Of a stretch of DNA of 64,000 nt, positions 57,274 to 64,000 are shown piece by piece; position 1 is the first letter of the stretch, and each line of letters opens with the position of its first letter. The stretch is from Ottelia alismoides. Lineage: Eukaryota; Streptophyta; Magnoliopsida; Alismatales; Hydrocharitaceae. The stretch lies in assembly GCA_037367405.1 (NCBI GenBank), contig JAZKJV010006951.1, forward strand, positions 310,001 to 374,000. Direction: 5' to 3'. Under the pieces are notes generated by a model that was not told where the DNA came from, searched no databases, and was given only the letters and a program-made list of their open reading frames with translations. Made by a program: the position numbers and the translations under genes.

Positions 57274-58499
57274 TTTTATTGACGCATATTTATTTGGAGA
57301 TTCGAAAATATTAATGATAAGTGGTTGTTGCTGCTAACCCCAAAATCCCGTGTCAAACAAAAAAAATAATTTTTTTTATTTTTTTGCTAATTCTTAACCT
57401 GTATAGCGGACAAAGTCGAACTCAGGGAGGCTACAATTCTCGAGGGTTATTCAATTATTCGAAAATCAATTAAGAGAAAACGGGAATCTCAAAGGACAAC
57501 TATCTTTGGTTTTTGTGCTTTTTTTAATCTTTTTTTTATTTGCTGATTTTCAAATTTTTAGTGATTTTGATTTTTCAATTTTTTTTCAACATAACACGAA
57601 GTAATATTCACAAGATCAAAAATACACACACCAACACTTTTTGTAATTTTTCAATTTATAAAAAATACTCTGAAATATCCAGAGAAAGTATTTTTGGGTT
57701 TTAAAAGTTTTGAAATGTTTTTGAGAATTTTTATGGAATTTTCATATGTTTTTGTATTTTACCAAAAATCAAACATTGAGAAAATGTGAAAATATGCACA
57801 GCCTTGAGTAATTTGCAACTTAAAAATATTTTAAGTGCCCAAAACTACTGACAATGGTTTTTAGAACAAAATAGAAGAAATTATCTACAAACAGGATCTG
57901 AGATCACTATTTTTGGATTTTTGTCGAATTTTCAATGATTTTTAGAAGATTTTTGATTATTCAATTTTTTTGGGTTTTATAAATAATTATGCATGAAAAT
58001 TGATCAGAAATTAAAAGACAATGAAATACAACTACTCTAATATTTTTGGAATTTTTGAAACAATATTTGAATTTTTATGAATTTTTAAATTTCAAACAGA
58101 GAAAAATGACATGTTTTTTATTTTTTAATAATAATAAATGAAGGCAAAATGCAATGAAAATTTTATGCTAAGAAGATAAACACATCATTCACATAGCATA
58201 ATTTTTGCAAGATTTTTAGATCACAAATAACATTTATTTCATTCAAATAGAGCACGCAAGTTTTTGTTCTGCAGTTCAGGGACTAAAATGTAAATAAGTT
58301 ATGTCTTTGCATCAAATAAATAATAACAATGAAGCACGAGAGAGAAGGCGCAATTTTACCATTATATCATGTGCATGTCATGTGCTTGAGGCTTTGGCAG
58401 GGACTCTTTTGCAATTTCAAAAATGTTCGTTGGCGTAACTGTAAATTCTCTAAAAAAATTTTAAATACCCTAGGGTTCCTTTTGTTCCTTTAAATGGGT

Positions 58500-58985
58500 T
58501 CAAGGGGGGCGTCGCCCCTTGTTCTTCCTTTTCACGCAGGCACGGCTATGGGGACGGAGGTGATCCTCACGACGGAGGTGGAGCGGTGCCTCCGCAAGGC
58601 GGCGGCGGTTGGCGATGAAGGTGGTCTCCCAAAGGGCACGCGGCGATGGATCTTCAAGTGGAGCTTGGCGCGGTGCAGCTAAGCACTGACAGGTCCTGGA
58701 GGAGGGGCTCGCCCGTGGCTATGGTTGGAGGAACTTCCAGGGGAAAGGCAACGGCAGTGGCGGGAGGGTATCAAGCGTCGGTTAAGTGGCCGATGGAGGA
58801 ACGGGTCCTGTAGTCTGGAGGTGGCCCAATGGCAATGAGCTTTCCACAGGTGGCTGAAAGGCAGAAGGAAGAGGCCTGGAGTGCGGCGGCTCAAGGTTGG
58901 TGTGGTGCTGCCCCATGCGACAGAGGGGGGTGGGCGCCTTCAGGCGATCTAATGGAGAGGTGGGCGGTGGGGGGTGGCGTCCCTG
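58500..58985. other. GC-rich cassette in the TE-7 5' LTR
   Basis: This block begins with GGGGCGTCGCCCCTTG, as in the 3' LTR, but then diverges into a different GC-rich sequence (GGGGACGGAGGTGATCC onward). Open frames of 60-73 codons are found on both strands with no recognised domain. Confidence 0.5.
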
Positions 58986-60299
58986 CTTCCTGTTGGAAGA
59001 TATTTTTTGTTTTATTTTTAATTTTGTTTGTATTTTTTAGTGCAATGTAACAGTAAATAAAAAACATTTTTTTATTTTTTTTTGTAAATCTGAAATAATA
59101 AATAAACAGAAAATGAGAAATGTTTTTTGTTTTCTTTTTAACGTTCCAGCAAAAGAAACGTTAGAGTAAAAGAAACAAATACTTTTATTTATTTATTTAT
59201 TTACAACTCGGAAAATGAACGTAGATCCAACGAAAGTGGAAGGATCGAATCCAACTCTCTGACCACCGTGCGTGGTCGGAGTTGATAGATCTTGGGAGGT
59301 AGAATTTGAAGGCGGAGAGATTGAGAAGATGAGTTGAAAAATCGAGTCGATGGCGGATAAAAAACGTGACGGGTTTTTTTTATGATCTAGGAAAACAAAA
59401 TGACGATGAATAAAAAAATGCGACGAAGTAAACAATGATGAAATTTGATTTTTGAATTTTTTTGGATAAAGAGGTAAGAGATCAAAATTGAAATTAATTT
59501 TTGAATTTTTTTGGTGGAAGAGATGACATGAGATAAAGTAAAAGAGATAAAACTATTTACAAAATTATCTATTTTTTTGAATTTTCATCACTTTATTTAT
59601 TTGAATTAAAAAATGTTATTCTTTTTATTTTTTTATGATGGTTAATTAAAAATAGCAACTATATACATATACTATATACATATATGATATTATATACAAG
59701 GGTAAATGAGGAAATTAGATCCTTTTTTCAAAATAATTAGTAAGAATAATTTACAAATTTATACAATTACAATATTTACAAAATACATGGGAAAATTGCA
59801 CAAACCACTCCGGAAAACCAACTTTTTACTCGTAACTCCAAAAATTATGAAATCACAGCCATTTTAAAGATAATTTAATTTAGAATCCAATGGAAGTGAG
59901 ATTGGTTCAATTTGAGTTCATATGGAGCTGGAATTGATTTTTCAATTAGTGTTTAGTGGCTTTTTTCCCAAGTGTGGCTACTTTAATTTTGTACATGATT
60001 TAATTGTGCAATTATTTTTATTAAGTAGGACGCATTTTTATTTACAATTTGGTTTTAAAAGTTATTTGATTTGAGGTCGATTAAGGCATAAAAAAATTAG
60101 TGTTAGCTTTATACAGATATACACAAAATAAGTGAAAAGTATTTACAACAACACACACATTTTTTTGATTTTCTACTTAAGGACCCTTATCTCCCCCAAC
60201 TTTATTCCTGGTCGATCAGGTCAAGTGTTGACCTTCTCTCGGGGTTCGGGTCAGCCTCTACACAGTCTTACTTTTCTTATTTTTCTTTTCTTTATTTTT

Positions 60300-60320
60300 C
60301 CTTTCTTTCTTTCTTTCTTT
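60300..60320. repeat. (TTTC)n microsatellite
   Basis: About five TTTC units lie in U3 of the TE-7 5' LTR, at the place of the TTTA run in TE-4. Confidence 0.75.
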
Positions 60321-60469
60321 ATTTTAGGTTAAAATTAGTAAGAAGTGTACAATATTTACACACAGATACAAGTTAGTAAGAATATGGATTTAGTGTTATA
60401 TGCAGGTGTTTTATATGGGGTTTTTAAGATAAAATAAATGAATAAAGATGACGAATCGTAAATTCATCA

Positions 60470-60860
60470 GAGATATGTGTCTTCCATTGTAGCTTCTTCA
60501 TGATCTACAACCCCTTGCAGTTCTACCAACTGAGCTCTGAGTAGTTCATTTTGTTGCTCGACTGTAGTTATCCGGGCTGGGATTGTTATCATTGGATCAT
60601 TATTGTTCTCCTCCTCACCAGGATTCTTCTTAGGAGATATAGTCCCTTCTTCTTCCTCTTCTTCTCCTTCAGATGGAAATAGATTAGAGTTAGATTCAGA
60701 AGAACGGAAGGTTCTACCAAAGACAAGGGTTTTCATGGTAGAAGAATGATATATGGGTAGTCCAGGACCTACTGAACCATGAAGGTGAATTAATAATTTT
60801 GGATTTGGGAGAGGGTTATCCCACGACCAAGTGGGTTCGTGATGAGGGTGATGAATATCT
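60470..60860 (-). pseudogene. Gag N-terminal part, TE-6
   Basis: The frame opens upstream of the Met at 60736 (HEPTWSWDNPLPNPKLLI, then SSTMKTLVFGRTFRSS) and continues with an acidic run (SEGEEEEEEG) and a likely coiled-coil piece (TTVEQQNELLRAQLVELQGV). It is cut by TE-7 at 60470 after MEDTY and is collinear with 47760. No stop is seen in this piece. Its order relative to the rest of gag shows that it is the N-terminus. The start codon cannot be fixed, because the frame is open further 5'. Confidence 0.8.
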
Positions 60861-61059
60861 TATTCATCATCTTAATATACTAATATTATCTTCATTCCAT
60901 GAACAAAACACCAAATAAAAGTGTCTAAATTCAATGAATTAATAAAATATAACTCTTAAATGATTAACTAATTATCTTGTAAATAAATCCTCAAAATAAT
61001 GCATTGAAAATTGTTAAATCATATAAGATCAATAGGACGAAGATCATTTGACAATGATC
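60861..61059. other. Unassigned AT-rich junction between TE-6 and TE-8
   Basis: No gene is seen. A palindrome TGATGAATA/TATTCATCA begins at 60849 and resembles the LTR starts of the Gypsy elements here, but the following sequence does not match them. Confidence 0.4.
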
Positions 61060-61670
61060 TGACATCAAACCTCGGACATGTGTCTATTGATGAGATCAAT
61101 AGACTAGTAAGAGATGAAAGTTTAGACTGATTGATTTTCAAATCTTACATACTTGTGAATAGTAAAAGTAAATATATCCAATGCACCCTTCTCTGAGAAT
61201 GGTGTTAGATGCCAAGATATTCAAGATCTCATACATATTGATGTATGTGGATCATCTCTATCGTAATAAACATTGATGCTATGTGATATCAATTGATGAT
61301 TTTTGTGGTATGAGGTTTCTTACCTTCACCTTAGAAACCTTTGAAATGTTCAAAGATTTCACAATTTTGGTTTAGTACCAAATTTTGAGGGAAGATGAAT
61401 TTGATCTAACCTATGTAGCAAGTACCTATTAGATGAATTCAACGAATACCTTATGGAGATATGTCCTATCTCGCTCCGACTGATATACCTAAACTCAATA
61501 GACTTATAGGGAGATACAATTAGATCATGTGTGACTTGACTTGACCAATGATGAATCTTAGCATAATTACCTCTTAGTTTCCAGGTATATATGTCGTAGA
61601 CATTACCACATATATCCTTAATAAGATTCCATGCAAATCTAAGTTCAAACATCCTCATAAGCTATGGTTT
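61060..61670 (+). pseudogene. Ty1/Copia GAG-pre-integrase and integrase, TE-8
   Basis: The zinc-binding pre-integrase part reads NLGHVSIDEINRLVRDESLD near 61070. The integrase start HIDVCGSS (near 61234) carries the first catalytic Asp, followed by ISIDDFCGMRFLTF and ETFEMFKDF. Later pieces correspond to YILNKIPCKS and HKLWFGT (61600-61670). Stops and frame changes are dense, and the segment that should carry the second Asp and the Glu is unrecognisable. Confidence 0.8.
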
Positions 61671-62095
61671 GGAACCTAGACTAGTGTTGGACACTTGGAT
61701 TTATGGTTGTTTGGTCCATGACCATGTCATACATGCAAGTAAGATGGAATCTAGCACCAGAGAGTGGTGCTTCATTAGGAAAATAAAGGATGGTATTGGA
61801 TACCTACTTTATTACCTTGATATTCTTAAAAGATTTCATCTCTAAGGATATGATTCTTAGAGGATGACTCTCTTGAGAATCAAGATGCAAATGAAGTAAA
61901 TGAACTCATTTAATCTTGAGAAGATAATGAGGCTCATTAAATTGGAAACTAAAAAGGACAATTAAAGATGAAACACTCATACCTCTTCAAATGAGTTTGA
62001 GGATGGATTACATGTGTCAGATAATTTTGACAATGATCTTATAACATGTGATGAAGCTTCTGAAGATCATGACATGGAAAGATGGATGTTTAAAG
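61671..62095 (+). pseudogene. Copia integrase-RT linker, TE-8
   Basis: A stop-filled frame gives GWYWIPTLLP and FLEDDSLENQDAN (61780-61900), the FLEDD stretch that precedes RT in many plant Copia elements. The rest is not recognisable. Confidence 0.65.
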
Positions 62096-62800
62096 TAAAG
62101 TCTAAATTAGACTTCATATACAAGTGTTGTATATGAACCCTCGAGAATCCACCAATATGGGTAATACCCTTTATGATGTAAATGGATCTTTAAGAGAAAG
62201 AGGGAACCTGATGAGAAGGTAGAGACCTTCAAATCATGGCTCGTATCCTCAAGATACACTTAGAAAGAATACATCGCTTGGGGAAAGACTTGCTTTCTAG
62301 TGACCATGCTTAAACTCATCAGATTATTGCTAACTATAGCTACACTAATTGACTATGACATCTTCAAGATGGAAGTCAAGATTGAATTTCTCTATGAATA
62401 CCTCTCCGAGGATATTCATATGAAGCAGCCCTATGTCATCATGGTTGAGAAAAGCAAGGTGTACAAGTTGAAGAACTTCATCTGCGGACTCAAATAAGCT
62501 TCTTGTAGTTGGAACATCAGATTTGATGACATTATAAAAGTTATGATTTTAGATAGAATCTAAATGAACCATGTGAAGCTTAGTGGGAGTGTCATTATGT
62601 TCATAGTGCTAAATGTAGATAATATCCTAATCTTTTAAAATGATATAAGAATGATAATAAGTGTTTTATAATCTGGCTATTCCATACCTTTAGATATGAT
62701 ATCAAGGATACCTCTTAGATCTTAGTTTTGAAGTTGTTCAGAAGCAAAGAAAAGAGGGTATTAGGACCAAGAAAAGGATTCCTTTCCTTAAGATATGGTA
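62096..62800 (+). pseudogene. Ty1/Copia reverse transcriptase, TE-8
   Basis: REREPDEKVETFKSWLVSS and KEYIAWGKTC (62190-62290) are followed by the open frame 62300-62497: MLKLIRLLLTIATLIDYDIF, KMEVKIEFLYEYLSEDIHMK (the usual MDVKTAFLNG region) and YKLKNFICGLK, then CSWNIRFDDIIK. The catalytic YVDD box reads NVDNIL near 62610, so the second Asp is Asn. Stops follow. The enzyme is inactive. Confidence 0.88.
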
Positions 62801-63400
62801 CTAACCTGTCTAAAGGGATAAAACCTCAAAGAGTTGAGGATGTGAATGTGAAAGCTGCATGACCAAGTCATTAGCTCAGTGTTTGCAAGATAGGTACAAA
62901 AACCAGATGTCTACCATGCAATGGGAGTAGTAAACTGTTACTAATCCTACTATGGAGATAAAACTCTTGATTGTAGTAATAACAATATTTTCAAAGAGGA
63001 CAAGACTTTCTAGAGAGTGTTCTCTAAGTCTTATCTTCAAGAACGTAAGACATTATAGATAGTAATTTAAATGGTTTTAACTATAGATACCTTAGGAGAT
63101 AGAGATATATGGGAATAAGGGTATTTTTATAAGGATAATAGAAATTAGATACTAGTTATAATGATTATTGAGCAGTAGTGTCAAGGACACTATACCTATT
63201 TGAGTATTGGTTGCATAAGATGCAACATTCGCATTGGATGCGAGCACTGTTATTAGGAGATATGCAAGTACCGTAAAAGGAATTGGCACAGTCTCTCTTG
63301 AACATAGTTATAGATCATATTACCTATATATTTTTATAAATATACTATGATTGTTACATGAGTGTGGGTTTAAAGATTAGCCCATTAATGGCTCTTTGGG
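62801..63400 (+). pseudogene. Copia RNase H region and 3' end, TE-8
   Basis: Only weak pieces remain in many frames. The order (after RT, before a Copia-type polypurine tract) supports RNase H and 3' non-coding sequence. No catalytic residues can be assigned. Confidence 0.5.
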
Positions 63401-63412
63401 CTAGTAGGAGAT
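63401..63412 (+). other. Copia polypurine tract, TE-8
   Basis: CTAGTAGGAGAT precedes TATTGGAC. Plant Copia elements commonly have AGTGGGAGAT followed by TGTTGG at this point. One or two bases differ. Confidence 0.65.
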
Positions 63413-64000
63413 TATTGGACATGCGACCCCACAACGAGCCATTATGCAATAAATGTTATTGAAAATATCATTCCATGATTTGAAATGAAGAATAATTAAT
63501 TTGCATAATAGGTCCCTTAGTACAATTAGGGTTATGAACCATGGCCATATTGATGATCATACAATTGTTGATTCAAGATCTTGAATCAAAAAGCTTGGTG
63601 TTCGGATGAATGTCTAAAGAGTTAGATTGAGGACTCATCAAGCATCGTCAAATGATTATTAAGGGACGATCTCCAGCCTGAGAAGGATATGGAAATCCTT
63701 TCTCTAAATGTTGAGATCTAATCGATCTCTTAATGTGGGTCCTCAGCATAGGAATAGAGATTCGGAGGTGTCATATTAATTAGGTCAAAGAGTTGAGTTA
63801 ATGAGATCGAGATAACCAAAGACCTATGTCGTATGTTATCACAATATAAGTATGTATCCTCTAACGAAGATAGATGTGTTACTATACAGTTGAGTATGTA
63901 CATTTTGTAGACCAATAAGTTGATTACCTAATCAAGGTCTATACACCGGTGCGCTGATGTGCATACAAGGGCATATGAGTAATATGATCTCTCAATAGTA
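63413..64000 (+). mobile_element. TE-8 3' LTR, start
   Basis: It starts about TATTGGACATGCG after the polypurine tract and runs off the right edge. No second copy of it is present within the window, so neither its full length nor its end can be given. The frame at 63730-63915 is on the other strand and has no domain. Confidence 0.55.

Larger units (their letters stand above)
47761..60469 (-). mobile_element. TE-7: complete non-autonomous LTR retrotransposon with gag-protease remnant, 12.7 kb
   Basis: LTRs lie at 47761-51192 (3') and 57277-60469 (5'), the primer-binding site at 57256-57273 and the polypurine tract at 51193-51205. The interior holds, from 5' to 3', a leader, an inverted repeat, a poly-G tract, a Copia integrase fragment, a shared leader block, a decayed gag-protease frame and a hairpin array. 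No Gypsy RT, RNase H or integrase is present, so movement would have needed enzymes from elsewhere. It is inserted in TE-6 gag. TE-4 is a solo LTR of the same family. Confidence 0.88.
57277..60469 (-). mobile_element. TE-7 5' LTR
   Basis: The 3193-bp LTR starts TGATGAATTTACG in element sense (60469) and ends GCGTCAATA (57277). Compared with the 3' LTR it lacks about 185 bp between 59430 and 59435, equivalent to about 50020-50210, which includes the TATA-like element. Confidence 0.88.
42927..60860 (-). mobile_element. TE-6: Ty3/Gypsy element, split by TE-7
   Basis: The segments are 60470-60860 (gag N-terminus) and 42927-47760 (rest of gag, protease, RT, RNase H, integrase). Between them lies TE-7. 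The gag reading frame is collinear across the insertion once one copy of the 5-bp target duplication is removed. At 42927 the integrase is cut by TE-5's LTR, and its C-terminus and LTRs are not in the window. The 5' LTR and primer-binding site are not visible either, because Copia sequence begins soon after 60860. Confidence 0.85.

Noticed and set aside
60849..60870. LTR start of another Gypsy element
   Set aside because: The palindrome resembles TGATGAAT...ATTCATCA, but the sequence after it does not match any LTR here, and the region before it is open gag frame of TE-6.

Overview
This window is a nest of LTR retrotransposons from a flowering-plant nuclear genome. I found no host protein gene, rRNA gene or tRNA gene. 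The plant origin is inferred from the element types: Ty3/Gypsy elements with Athila/Tat-style protein motifs, very long AT-rich LTRs and primer-binding sites matching plant tRNA-Asp, plus Ty1/Copia fragments. The species cannot be named from the sequence. Every coding region carries stop codons, frameshifts, deletions or catalytic substitutions, so all are called pseudogenes.

Layout. TE-1 (+ strand, Gypsy) enters from the left with a broken integrase (1-841), a 3' non-coding tail and the start of its 3' LTR (2879-3686). TE-2 (- strand, 3687-18041) is a complete, non-autonomous element inserted in that LTR. It has two 4.2-kb LTRs, a primer-binding site and a polypurine tract but no polyprotein. 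TE-1's LTR resumes at 18042-18847 with a TATA box and G-boxes. TE-3 (- strand, 18848-about 30700) and TE-5 (+ strand, about 31300-42926) are two 5'-truncated copies of one Gypsy family. Together they form a roughly 24-kb inverted repeat. A solo LTR (TE-4, 26039-28811, perfect 5-bp target duplication) sits in TE-3's integrase. TE-6 (- strand, Gypsy) has its integrase cut at 42927 by TE-5's LTR. Its gag is split by TE-7 and resumes at 60470-60860. TE-7 (- strand, 47761-60469) is a second complete non-autonomous element. It keeps a decayed gag-protease frame and contains a nearly open Copia integrase fragment (55214-56101). TE-8 (+ strand, about 61060-64000) is a decayed Copia element with the start of a 3' LTR at the right edge.

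Common architecture. Five Gypsy-type elements (TE-1, 2, 3, 5, 7) have the same 3' non-coding plan although several lack coding capacity. In element sense it runs: a colinear array of four or five hairpins, each ending in AAGTATA plus a G-run; a long AT-rich stretch; a two-box CTACACTGG module; a hairpin around CTAGGGACTAG; the polypurine tract AAGTATAGGGGGG; then an LTR that itself starts with a palindrome (TGATGAAT...ATTCATCA). The likely role of the non-coding parts is cis-acting: RNA structure, packaging or plus-strand priming. That would let elements without enzymes be mobilised by relatives with RT and integrase. This last step is inference.
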